NCBI GenBank assembly: GCA_009380095.1 | Contig: WHSL01000042.1 | Span: 1-32,883, forward strand | From: Streptosporangiales bacterium | Lineage (GTDB): Bacteria > Actinomycetota > Actinomycetes > Streptosporangiales > Streptosporangiaceae | Direction of reading: 5' to 3' | Length of the DNA: 32,883 nt | Shown here: piece after piece, positions 7,079 through 16,212 of the stretch | Layout of the letters: every line of letters begins with the position of its first letter | How positions within the stretch are numbered: the first letter of the stretch is position 1 | The notes under the pieces: generated by a model | Told to the model about the DNA's origin: nothing | Databases searched by the model: none | The model's input: only the letters and a program-made list of their open reading frames with translations | Program-made: the position numbers and the translations under genes

Positions 7079-8515
7079 CTAGAGCGGGATGTTCCCGTGG
7101 TTCCCCCGCGCCGGCGGCGCCTCCGCGATCGCCCGTGCGATCGCCGTACGCGTCTCCGCCGGCTTGATGACCTCGTCGACCACGCCGAGCTCGACGGCCC
7201 GGTCGAGCCCGCCGACGGTCTCCTCGTACTCGGTGACGAGCCTGGCCTCCAGCGCGGGACGCTCCTCCTCGGGCACCGCCGCGAGCTTCTTGCGGCCCAG
7301 CACCCGCACCGCCGCCGGCGCGCCCATCACGCCGATCGTGGCGGTCGGCCAGGCGAACACGCGGGTCGCGCCGAGCGCCCGGGAGTTCATCGCGATGTAC
7401 GCGCCCCCGAACGACTTCCGCGTCACCAGCGTGATCCGCGGCACCGTGGCCTCGGCGAAGGCGTGCAGCAGCTTCGCGCCGCGGCGCACCACACCGCCGT
7501 GCTCCTGGCCGACCCCCGGCAGGTAACCGGGCGTGTCCACGATCACGACCAGCGGCACGCCGAACGCGTCGCACATCCGGACGAACCGCGCGGCCTTCTC
7601 GGCGGACAGCGAGTCGAGGCAGCCCCCGAGCCGCAGCGGGTTGTTGGCCATTACGCCGACCGTACGGCCGCCGAGCCGGCCCAGCAGGGTCACCATGTTC
7701 GGCGCCCACTTCTGGTGCAGCTCCAGGCCCGGCTCGTCGAGCAGGTCGTCGATGAGCGGGTGCACGTCGTACGCGCGCCGCGGCGACTCCGGCAGCACGT
7801 GCGCCATGTCCACGTCGGAGACCTCGGCCTGCCGCAACCGGCCCTGGTGCCCGAGCAGCACCGCGAGCCGCCGCGCGCGGGCGACGGCCTCGGTGTCGTC
7901 CTCGGCGACCATGTGCACGACGCCGCTACGGCGGCCGTGCGGCTCCGGCCCGCCGAGGCCGGCCATGTCGATCTCTTCGCCGGTGACGCTCTTGACCACG
8001 TCGGGGCCGGTGACGAAGACGCGCCCGCCCTGGGACATGATCACGATGTCGGTGAGCGCGGGGCCGTACGCGGCGCCGCCGGCGGCCGGGCCGATCACCA
8101 CCGAGATCTGCGGCACCACGCCGGAGGCGCGGGTCATCGCGGCGAACACCTTGCCCACCCCGTGCAGGCTCTCCACGCCCTCGGCGAGCCGCGCGCCGCC
8201 GGAGTGCCAGATGCCGATGACCGGCACCCGCTCGCGCACCGCGGCGTCGTACGCGCTCTCGATGGCCTCGCAGCCCGCGGCGCCCATGGCACCGCCCTGG
8301 ACCCGCGGGTCGCTGGCGAAGGCCACCGCCGGCGTGCCCTCGATCCGGCCGGACCCGGCGAGCGCGCCGCTTTTGTCCTCGGCCGTCAGCGGCCGGAACG
8401 TACCGTCGTCGAACAGGGTCTCCAGGCGGATCCGCGGAGCGCGCGGATCGGCGGGCTCCTCAGTGGACAGGGCGCGTGCGGACCCGGTCGCCGTGCGGTT
8501 GTCGATCACGGTCAC
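7079..8515 (-). CDS. accD: Acyl-CoA carboxylase carboxyltransferase beta subunit (AccD6-like)
   Basis: A 478-aa biotin-dependent carboxyltransferase. It transfers CO2 from carboxybiotin to acetyl- or propionyl-CoA, making malonyl- or methylmalonyl-CoA for the adjacent fatty acid genes. Both crotonase-fold halves are present: the N-half with HSGGARLAEG and GPAAGGAAYGPAL, the C-half with VDTPGYLPGVGQE and KSFGGAYIAMNSR, which supply the oxyanion holes. There is no N-terminal zinc finger, unlike E. coli AccD, so it is the single-chain actinobacterial type. It starts at a GTG with GGAGGA upstream, 15 nt after the fabF stop. Placement at the end of the fab operon parallels accD6 of mycobacteria. 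Substrate preference cannot be read by eye. Confidence 0.93.
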   Translation of the reverse strand: MTVIDNRTATGSARALSTEEPADPRAPRIRLETLFDDGTFRPLTAEDKSGALAGSGRIEGTPAVAFASDPRVQGGAMGAAGCEAIESAYDAAVRERVPVIGIWHSGGARLAEGVESLHGVGKVFAAMTRASGVVPQISVVIGPAAGGAAYGPALTDIVIMSQGGRVFVTGPDVVKSVTGEEIDMAGLGGPEPHGRRSGVVHMVAEDDTEAVARARRLAVLLGHQGRLRQAEVSDVDMAHVLPESPRRAYDVHPLIDDLLDEPGLELHQKWAPNMVTLLGRLGGRTVGVMANNPLRLGGCLDSLSAEKAARFVRMCDAFGVPLVVIVDTPGYLPGVGQEHGGVVRRGAKLLHAFAEATVPRITLVTRKSFGGAYIAMNSRALGATRVFAWPTATIGVMGAPAAVRVLGRKKLAAVPEEERPALEARLVTEYEETVGGLDRAVELGVVDEVIKPAETRTAIARAIAEAPPARGNHGNIPL

Positions 8516-8530
8516 CTCAGGCTCCTCCGA

Positions 8531-9760
<1,230 letters not shown>

Positions 9761-9874
9761 GATCCGTACTCCCTCGTCATGCTTCTGGTCCGCCGGCCGA
9801 CGCGGCGGACGGAACGCCGTTGTCCCGCCCGCGCGGGTCGTTCGAATGGCCCGTCAAAGGGCCGTCCCTGAGGA

Positions 9875-10114
9875 TCAGGCCTGAATGAAGTTGATGACGT
9901 CCTTGACCGTCTTCAGGTTCTTCAGCTGGTCATCGGGGATCTCGACGCCGAACTTGTCCTGCGCCGCGACCGCGATCTCCACCATCGACAGGGAGTCGAT
10001 GTCGAGGTCGTCGACGAAGCTCTTCTCGGGCGTCACTTCGTCGGCGGGGACCCCGGCGATCTCGTTGACGATCTCGCCGAGGCCGCTCAGAATCTCCTGC
10101 TCCGACATGGCCAT
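9875..10114 (-). CDS. acpP: Acyl carrier protein
   Basis: A 79-aa acidic carrier protein with the phosphopantetheine site DIDSLSMVE (Ser41). It carries growing acyl chains between the FabD, FabH and FabF enzymes encoded alongside. A strong AAGGAG lies 9-10 nt ahead of the first ATG; a second in-frame ATG two codons later (MSEQE) is an alternative start. It lies 76 nt after fabH. The length and four-helix pattern are normal for AcpP. Confidence 0.97.
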   Translation of the reverse strand: MAMSEQEILSGLGEIVNEIAGVPADEVTPEKSFVDDLDIDSLSMVEIAVAAQDKFGVEIPDDQLKNLKTVKDVINFIQA

Positions 10115-10190
10115 GTGGGTGTTCTCCTTGTTTCTCCGGACTTGCTTTGGGTCGTTCGCGTCCGCACGCCGGAAGGCGCGCCGACGTCGG

Positions 10191-11147
10191 TCAGGGCACC
10201 TCGATCACCTGCGCGGCGTACGTCAGCCCGGCCCCGAATCCGAGGATGAGGACCTTGCCGCCGGAGGCGATCTCGCCGCGCTCCAGCATGCGCGAGAGCG
10301 CCAGCGGGATCGAGGCGGCCGAGGTGTTGCCCGCGGTCACGATGTCACGCGCGACGACCGCGTCGGTCGCCCCGAGCTTGCGGGCAAGTGATTCGACGAT
10401 ACGCAGGTTGGCCTGGTGCGGCACGAAGGCCGCCAGGTCCTGCGGCGACACGCCGGCCCTGTCGAGGGCGTCGTTGGCGGCCGCGTTGAGCTGCGTGGTG
10501 GCCCAGCGGAAGACAGTCTGGCCCTGCTGGGTGAGGTACGTGTCGCGCGAGGCGATCGAGATGGCCTCGTGCTTGTCGCCCGCGCTGCCCCAGACCACGG
10601 GGCCGATCGCGGGCGTCTCCGACGGGCCGACCACGGCGGCGCCGGCGCCGTCCGCGAAGATCACGCAGGTGGTCCGGTCGGTCCAGTCGAGCCACTGGGA
10701 GAGCTTCTCCGCGCCGATCACCAGGACGTGCCGCGCGGACCCGGCCCGTACGGCGTCGGCCGCGACGCTCAGTGCGTAGCAGAAGCCGGCGCAGGCGGCG
10801 TTCACGTCGAACGCGCCGGGGGAGGCGATGCCCATCCGGTCCGCCACGGTCGCCGAGATGTTCGGGATCGGCGTCTCCGGCGTGCAGGTCGCCACGACCA
10901 CCAGGTCGATGTCGCCGGCCTCCAGGCCGCTCGCGGCCAGCGCCTTGCCCCCGGCCGCGGTCGCCATGTCCTGCAGCGACTCCTCGGGGCCGGCGACGCG
11001 CCGCTCGGCGATGCCGACCCGGCTCTGGATCCACTCGTCGGTGGTGTCGATCTTCTCGGCGAGGTCCTCGTTGGTGACCACGTTGCTCGGCTGGTGGCCG
11101 CCGAAGGACAGGATGCGGGCTCCGGCGGAGCCGCTGGGCAGCATCAT
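10191..11147 (-). CDS. fabH: Beta-ketoacyl-ACP synthase III
   Basis: A 318-aa enzyme that starts fatty acid synthesis by condensing an acyl-CoA primer with malonyl-ACP. In branched-chain producers the primer is often isobutyryl- or isovaleryl-CoA. The catalytic set is intact: Cys119 in NAACAGFCY, His244 in VPHQANLRI and Asn274 in TAGNTSAAS. The start is ATGATG; the first ATG overlaps the fabD stop by 4 nt, so translation is probably coupled. GGAGG lies 7 nt upstream, inside the end of fabD. Confidence 0.97.
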   Translation of the reverse strand: MMLPSGSAGARILSFGGHQPSNVVTNEDLAEKIDTTDEWIQSRVGIAERRVAGPEESLQDMATAAGGKALAASGLEAGDIDLVVVATCTPETPIPNISATVADRMGIASPGAFDVNAACAGFCYALSVAADAVRAGSARHVLVIGAEKLSQWLDWTDRTTCVIFADGAGAAVVGPSETPAIGPVVWGSAGDKHEAISIASRDTYLTQQGQTVFRWATTQLNAAANDALDRAGVSPQDLAAFVPHQANLRIVESLARKLGATDAVVARDIVTAGNTSAASIPLALSRMLERGEIASGGKVLILGFGAGLTYAAQVIEVP

Positions 11148-12097
11148 GCGGAGGCCTCCTGCTCGGTGGTGCCGGCGTGCTCGGCGATGAGCTCCCGCGC
11201 CTTGTCCAGGTCGTCCGGTGTCTTCAGGGCGAGCGTCGCGACGCCGGGCATGCCGCGCCGGGCCAGGCCCACCAGGGTGCCCGCGGGCGGCAGCTCGATC
11301 AGCGCGGTCACGCCGAGCCCGGTCAGCGTCTCCATGCAGGAGTCCCAGCGGACCGGGGCGCCGACCTGGTCGACGAGGCGCTGGAGGTACTCCGTACCGG
11401 AGGAGACCACGGCGCCGTCCCGGTTGGACAGCAGCCTGATGGCCGGGTCGGTGACCGGTACGCCCGGGGCGAGGCTCCGCAGGTGCCCGATGGCGGGGGA
11501 CATGTGCTCCGTGTGGAAGGCGCCGGCGACCTGCAGCGGCCGCAGCCGCGCCTTCTCCGGCGGGTTGTCCGCGAAGCCGCGGAGCTGTTCGAGCGTGCCC
11601 GCGGCGACGATCTGCCCGGCGCCGTTGTCGTTGGCGGGGGTGAGGCCGGCCTTCTCGATGGCGGCGAGGACCTCGTCGCGATCCCCGCCGAGCACGGCGG
11701 TCATGCCGGTCTCGGTGACCGCGGCGGCCTCGGCCATGGCCCGGCCGCGCTCCCGTACGAGCACCAGGGCCGCCTCCGGGGTCAGTGCGCCGGCCATCGC
11801 GGCGGCGGCGAGCTCGCCCACGCTGTGCCCGGCGACCGCGCCGGCCGTGTGAGACACCCGGTCCAGACCTCCCGCGAGCTCGCTCGCGGCCGCGAGCGCC
11901 GCGCTCACCAGCAGCGGCTGGGCGACGGCGGTGTCACGGATCTCGTCCGCGTCGGCGGTCGTGCCGTAGCGCGCGAGATCAAGGCCCGTCACCGCGGACC
12001 ACCACGCGAAACGCTCGGCGAACGCGGGGAGTTCGAGCCAGGGGGAGAGGAATCCGGGGACCTGGGCGCCTTGGCCCGGAGCGACGATAACGAGCAC
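11144..12097 (-). CDS. fabD: Malonyl-CoA:ACP transacylase
   Basis: A 317-aa protein starting at a GTG (VLVIVAPGQGAQ). It loads malonyl groups onto AcpP. The nucleophile is Ser92 in AGHSVGE, the catalytic His is His195 in AGAFHTEHM, and the N-terminal APGQGAQ motif is the usual start of this family. It is the first gene of the fab operon; the 153-nt gap to fasR holds the probable promoter and operator. The longer open frame upstream of the GTG enters the AT-rich promoter region and is rejected. Confidence 0.96.
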   Translation of the reverse strand: MLVIVAPGQGAQVPGFLSPWLELPAFAERFAWWSAVTGLDLARYGTTADADEIRDTAVAQPLLVSAALAAASELAGGLDRVSHTAGAVAGHSVGELAAAAMAGALTPEAALVLVRERGRAMAEAAAVTETGMTAVLGGDRDEVLAAIEKAGLTPANDNGAGQIVAAGTLEQLRGFADNPPEKARLRPLQVAGAFHTEHMSPAIGHLRSLAPGVPVTDPAIRLLSNRDGAVVSSGTEYLQRLVDQVGAPVRWDSCMETLTGLGVTALIELPPAGTLVGLARRGMPGVATLALKTPDDLDKARELIAEHAGTTEQEASA

Positions 12098-12165
12098 GCC
12101 TTCCACCCTGCACTGTAGAGACCCGCTAGTTGGATGCGGACGAGCACGAAGTTTTTTCGCGATCC

Positions 12166-12184
12166 TTTGTGCGAGTCCTACAAA
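12166..12184 (-). promoter_or_regulatory. Candidate FasR operator / fab operon promoter region
   Basis: Between fasR and fabD the minus strand reads TTTGTAGGACTCGCACAAA, an inverted repeat with 5-bp arms (TTTGT/ACAAA) and a 9-nt spacer, about 70 nt before the fabD start. It is followed by an AT-rich GAAAAAACTT. FasR-type PucR regulators are known to bind upstream of fabD in Streptomyces. Assigning this repeat as the site is inference. Confidence 0.5.
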
Positions 12185-12250
12185 CGCTGGGTCCCGTGCG
12201 GTGAGCCAGATCACGATTGTCGCAGAGCCGGACGGCCGGGTGGCACAGGG

Positions 12251-13438
12251 TCACGACTCCTTGGCGGCCGCGCGGTCACGGAGCCGTCCGCAGGTGAGCG
12301 CGATCTGCAACGCGTACGCGGACCGGCCCTCGGAGGGGACGTACCCGGTCAGCTCGGCGATCCGGCGCAGCCGGTAACGCACCGTGTTCGGGTGCACGAA
12401 CAGCATCCGGGCGGTGGCCTCCAGCGAGGCGCCGTGCTCCAGGTACGCGGTCAGCGTGTCCAGCAGGGGGGAGCCGGCGCGGCCCAGCGGCTCGTACGCG
12501 GTCTCGATCAGCTCCTCGCGCGCCTCCGTGTCGCCGTCCAGGGCGCGCTCCGGCAGCAGGTCCTCGGCCAGCACCGGGCGCGGCGCCTCCGGCCAGCCGG
12601 GCGCGGCGCGCAGCCCGTTCACCGCGATGCGCGCGGACAGCGTGGCGGACTGCAGGTCGGGCACCTGCGGGCCGATCACCACCGGGCCCGGGCCGAAGTG
12701 CCCCACCAGCGGCAGCACCGCCTCCTCCGGCTCGTCCGTGCCGCCCACGATCACGATCAGCCGGCTGCCCTGCGCCCCGGCCAGCACGTCGAGCCGGGCC
12801 TTCCGGGCGGCGGAGCGAACCTCGTCGACGAGCAGCTCCGGGTCCTCCTCGGGCATGTGCCCGGCGATGGCCAGCACCGGCGTGGAGGACCAGCGCAGCG
12901 CGGCCGCCCAGGACTGCAGGCTCTCCCCGCCCTCGCCGCGGACCAGGGCGTCCACGATCAGCGCCTCCAGGCGGGCGTCCCACGCGCCGCGGGACTCGGC
13001 CGCGCGGGCGTAGACGTACGCGGCGGAGAACGCGACCTCGCGGGCGTACCGCAGCACCGCGTCCAGCAGCTGCCGCTCGCCGCCGGGCGCGGCGAGCTCC
13101 GTGACCTGCGTCTCCACCACATCGATGACGACGCGGACCATCTCCACGGTCTGCTGCAGGGTAACCGCGCGGGTGAGCTCGCGCGGCGCGGTGCCGAACA
13201 CCTCGCCGGTGATGGCCGGGCGGCCGCGGCCGGGGTGCTTGAACCAGTCCACGAAGGCGGCGATGCCGGCCTGCGCGACCAGGCCGACCCAGGACCTGTT
13301 CTCCGCGGACATGGTGCGGAACCAGGGCAGATGCCGCTCCATGCTCACGGTCGCGGCGGTGCCCAGCGTGCCCATGGCGCGCTCCAGCCGGCGGGCGGTC
13401 TCCTCCCGCGTGGCCGCCTCCTGTGGTGTCTCCTGCAC
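12251..13438 (-). CDS. fasR: PucR-family activator of fatty acid synthesis (FasR-like)
   Basis: A 395-aa regulator with a C-terminal PucR helix-turn-helix at about 330-385 (ATARMLFVHPNTVRYRLRRIAELTG). A long N-terminal effector region without a recognised cofactor site and a central GGDEF-like PucR segment complete the family layout. Its position directly upstream of fabD and in the same direction matches FasR (SCO2386) of Streptomyces coelicolor, an activator of the fab operon, and the regulator Rv2242 of M. tuberculosis. The GTG start is immediately preceded by GGAGGT, so initiation may instead occur at the ATG at residue 22. It diverges from the PHP gene across 69 nt. Confidence 0.9.
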   Translation of the reverse strand: MQETPQEAATREETARRLERAMGTLGTAATVSMERHLPWFRTMSAENRSWVGLVAQAGIAAFVDWFKHPGRGRPAITGEVFGTAPRELTRAVTLQQTVEMVRVVIDVVETQVTELAAPGGERQLLDAVLRYAREVAFSAAYVYARAAESRGAWDARLEALIVDALVRGEGGESLQSWAAALRWSSTPVLAIAGHMPEEDPELLVDEVRSAARKARLDVLAGAQGSRLIVIVGGTDEPEEAVLPLVGHFGPGPVVIGPQVPDLQSATLSARIAVNGLRAAPGWPEAPRPVLAEDLLPERALDGDTEAREELIETAYEPLGRAGSPLLDTLTAYLEHGASLEATARMLFVHPNTVRYRLRRIAELTGYVPSEGRSAYALQIALTCGRLRDRAAAKES

Positions 13439-13465
13439 ACCTCCAGACTGCCAGGTCTTCCGGCG

Positions 13466-13497
13466 GTACCCGGGAAGGTGTCACCCCCTGCGGGTAC
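13466..13497. promoter_or_regulatory. Nested inverted repeats in divergent fasR/PHP promoter region
   Basis: Outer arms GTACCCG (13466-13472) and CGGGTAC (13491-13497) enclose the palindrome GGTGTCACC (13477-13485). They sit in the 69-nt gap between the divergent starts of fasR and the PHP gene. This is a plausible operator for one or both genes. Confidence 0.4.
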
Positions 13498-13507
13498 GGT
13501 CGTGGCT

Positions 13508-14530
13508 ATGACGCCGGAGGAGGCGCTGGGCAGGATCGCGTTCCTGCTCGAGCGCGCGCTTGAACCGTCGTACCGGGTGCGGGCCTTCCGCAAGGCCGCG
13601 GGGGTGGTCGCCGCCGTGCCCGAGGAGCAGCTGCGCGCCCGCGCCGCCGCGGGCACGCTGACCGCGCTCAACGGCATCGGCAAGGTCACCGCCACGGTGA
13701 TCACCGAGGCGCTGAACGGCGAGGTCCCCGTCTACCTGCGGCGGCTGGAGGATCTCCCCGATGAGCCGCTGGACGAGGCGGCCGGCGGGCTGCGCGCGGC
13801 GCTCAAGGGCGACCTGCACTCGCACTCGGAGTGGTCCGACGGGGGCAGCCCGATCCGGGAGATGGCGGAGACGGCCCGCGCGCTCGGGCACGCGTACCTC
13901 GCGCTCACCGACCATTCGCCGCGGCTCCGGGTGGCCCGCGGGCTGTCCGCCGAGCGGCTCGTGGAGCAGCTCGACGTGGTCGCCGCGCTGAACGAGGAGC
14001 TCGCGCCGTTCCGCATCCTCACCGGCATCGAGGTCGACATCCTGGAGGACGGCACGCTCGACCAGCGGCCCGACCTGCTCGACCGGCTCGACATCGTCGT
14101 CGCCTCGGTGCACTCCAAGCTGGCCATGGGCCAGCGGGACATGACCCGGCGGATGCTGCGGGCCATCGCCGACCCGCACGTCGACGTGCTCGGCCATGTC
14201 ACCGGCCGGCTCATCAAGGGCGAGCGGGGGCGGCGCGGGGAGTCCCAGTTCGACGCGGCGGCGGTGTTCGCCGCCTGCGCCGAGCACGACGTGGCGGTGG
14301 AGATCAACAGCAGGCCCGAGCGGCTCGACCCGCCGAAGCGGCTGCTCCGGCTGGCCGTCGAGGCGGGCTGCGTGTTCTCCATCGACTCCGACGCGCACGC
14401 GCCCGGTCAGCTCGACTGGCAGCGCAACGGCTGCGAACGCGCGGTCCGCTGCGGCGTCACCGCCGACCGCGTCATCAACACCCGCGGCATGGAGGATCTC
14501 CTCAAGATCACCCACACCGCCCGCGCCTGA
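13508..14530 (+). CDS. PHP-domain phosphoesterase with N-terminal helix-hairpin-helix
   Basis: A 340-aa protein. Residues 1-75 form a DNA polymerase beta-like 8-kDa/HhH domain (AFLLERALEPSYRVRAFRKA, then the hairpin LTALNGIGKVTATVI). Residues ~100-335 form a PHP domain with a full metal-ligand set: His104/His106 in DLHSHSEWSD, Asp135-His136 in LTDHSP, Glu175, His202 in SVHSK, His230 in LGHVTG, and Asp295/His297 in DSDAHAPG. This is the outline of family X polymerase (PolX) from Gram-positives with the polymerase core removed, which suggests a 3'-end trimming or DNA-repair phosphoesterase (inference). It is convergent with the methyltransferase, 16 nt apart. Confidence 0.88.
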   Translation: MTPEEALGRIAFLLERALEPSYRVRAFRKAAGVVAAVPEEQLRARAAAGTLTALNGIGKVTATVITEALNGEVPVYLRRLEDLPDEPLDEAAGGLRAALKGDLHSHSEWSDGGSPIREMAETARALGHAYLALTDHSPRLRVARGLSAERLVEQLDVVAALNEELAPFRILTGIEVDILEDGTLDQRPDLLDRLDIVVASVHSKLAMGQRDMTRRMLRAIADPHVDVLGHVTGRLIKGERGRRGESQFDAAAVFAACAEHDVAVEINSRPERLDPPKRLLRLAVEAGCVFSIDSDAHAPGQLDWQRNGCERAVRCGVTADRVINTRGMEDLLKITHTARA

Positions 14531-14546
14531 CGGGCTCGGGCTCGGG

Positions 14547-15359
14547 TCAGGGCTTGCGGGCGACGGCGCCGTAGGCGTCGAGGGGGACGACCTCGTCGGT
14601 GCCGGGGCGCCACTCGGTGATGGGGACCAGGCCCGGGGGCACGAGCTCCAGGCCCTCGAAGCAGGTGGCGAGCTCCTCGGGAGAGCGCAGCAGGTACGGG
14701 ACGCCGCCACTCTCCACGAGCTTGTCCCCGCCCTCGACGACGGCCTCGCCGGTGGCGGTGCCGTCCCACAGCACCAGGTGGCTGCCGGACGGCATCGGCG
14801 CCATCGTGCGGGAGACGATGGACCGCATCTCCTCGAGGGTGGCGCAGTAGCCGAGCACGCCCATGAACATCACCGCGACGGGCCTGTTCAGGTCGAGCAC
14901 GTTGATCGCGTCCGACAGGACCTGCTCCGGATTGTGGAAGTCGGCGTGCACGTAGGTGGTGACGCCCTCCGGTGTGGTGTTGACCAGCAGCGCGCGGGCG
15001 TGGGCGAGCACGAGGGAGTCGTGGTCCACGTACACGACCTTGGACTCGGGGGCGATGCGCTGGGCGACCTCGTGGGTGTTCTGCATGATGGGCAGGCCGG
15101 TGCCGAGGTCCAGGAACTGGCGCATCCCGGCCTCTCCGGCCAGGTACTCGACGACGCGGATCAGGAACCGGCGGGACTGCCGGGCCATGACCACGATGTC
15201 GGGATAGACCTCGGCCACGGCGTCGCCTGCGGCGCGATCGGCGGCGAAGTTGTCCTTGCCGCCCATCCAGTAGTTCCAGATGCGTGCGGCGTGCGGGGTG
15301 AAGTCGTCGATCTCGGCCGATGGCCGGGAGGTGGCCGACGGGAGAGGGGGGTCGGTCAT
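14547..15359 (-). CDS. SAM-dependent methyltransferase (PF04672 type)
   Basis: A 270-aa protein starting MTDPPLPSATS, with GGGGACC upstream. Near the N-terminus PHAARIWNYWMGGKDNFAADRAAGD is the signature of an actinobacterial methyltransferase family that is expanded in Streptomyces and relatives (DUF574/PF04672). The SAM site follows as FLDLGTGLPIMQNTHEVAQ, with an acidic strand-2 end VVYVDHDSLV. The substrate is unknown. A further in-frame ATG exists upstream (15434), but the interval is shadow-like. Confidence 0.9.
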   Translation of the reverse strand: MTDPPLPSATSRPSAEIDDFTPHAARIWNYWMGGKDNFAADRAAGDAVAEVYPDIVVMARQSRRFLIRVVEYLAGEAGMRQFLDLGTGLPIMQNTHEVAQRIAPESKVVYVDHDSLVLAHARALLVNTTPEGVTTYVHADFHNPEQVLSDAINVLDLNRPVAVMFMGVLGYCATLEEMRSIVSRTMAPMPSGSHLVLWDGTATGEAVVEGGDKLVESGGVPYLLRSPEELATCFEGLELVPPGLVPITEWRPGTDEVVPLDAYGAVARKP

Positions 15360-15596
15360 GGCAGGTCCCCGATGGAGTCTCGATGCGGAGCGGAGGGGCA
15401 CGCGACATGCCCGCGAGGGACGTGCGCAGGGCACGCGCGTGGAAGGTGATTCTAGGCGTACGGCCTGCGTCGAAAGGCGCGGATGCGCGGCCGTGTCGAA
15501 CGAATCGGCGGCCGGCTCGCCCGGCGCGCCCGGCGTCGTCCCTCGGGTGTGGGCCTCAGGTGTGGCCCTCAGGTGTCGTCGCCCTCGACGTCGTCT

Positions 15597-16205
15597 TCAG
15601 GCGTCGTCGAGGAGCTGTTCGAGGGTGGCCGGGTCGGCGAAGCCGTTGACCTCGACGGTGCCGTCGGGGCGGACGCGGAGCTCCAGGCGGTTCGGCAGGG
15701 TGGTGAGGTCGAGGTCCGCGTAGCGCGGGGTGAGGTGGTGGAAGCGCTGGTTGGCCGAGCCGACCCAGGGCCGTTCGCGTTCCGGCAGGTCCGCCCGGTA
15801 CGGGCCGTCGACGAGCAGGTCAGTGGCATCGAGCAGCGCGTCGTAGTCGGCTCGGCCGGCCGACCGCAGGTCCTCGAGCACGTGCCCGGTGAACGTCATC
15901 ACCGACAGCCCGTCGCCCCGGACCCGCGCGGCCACGACGGCGAGCGGGCCGGCCTGGTCGAACGGCTCCCCGCCGAGCAGCGTCACGCCCTCCACCCCGT
16001 GCTCTTGGGCCGCCGCACGCACCCGACCGGCCAACTCCTCCGGTGTCACCGGCTCGCCGCCGCGCGGCGACCAGGTGTGCGGGTTGAAACAGCCGGGGCA
16101 CCGGATGGAACAACCCTGCGTCCACACGGCACTCCGCAACCCCGGCCCCTCCGCCGCACTCACGGCCAGGAACCGGTTGACCCACACGACCGCCCTCCCC
16201 GTCAT
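15597..16205 (-). CDS. NrdG-like radical-SAM / 4Fe-4S single-cluster protein
   Basis: A 202-aa protein starting MTGRAVVWVNRF. The CxxxCxxC iron-sulfur motif is C32-SIR-C36-PG-C39, preceded by EGPGLRSAVWTQG and followed by the SAM-binding LLGGEPFDQ, as in glycyl-radical activases such as NrdG. The C-terminal 60 residues go beyond the usual NrdG length. No glycyl-radical enzyme (nrdD, pfl) is in the window, so the partner is unknown. It is the last gene of the five-gene cassette, starting 7 nt after the stop of the HhH membrane protein gene, so it is probably co-translated. Confidence 0.88.
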   Translation of the reverse strand: MTGRAVVWVNRFLAVSAAEGPGLRSAVWTQGCSIRCPGCFNPHTWSPRGGEPVTPEELAGRVRAAAQEHGVEGVTLLGGEPFDQAGPLAVVAARVRGDGLSVMTFTGHVLEDLRSAGRADYDALLDATDLLVDGPYRADLPERERPWVGSANQRFHHLTPRYADLDLTTLPNRLELRVRPDGTVEVNGFADPATLEQLLDDA

Positions 16206-16212
16206 CCGCGCA

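Noticed and set aside
12134-13507. Long upstream extension of the PHP protein
   Set aside because: It is antisense to fasR and Arg/Gly/His-rich; the real start is the ATG at 13508, where the HhH domain begins.
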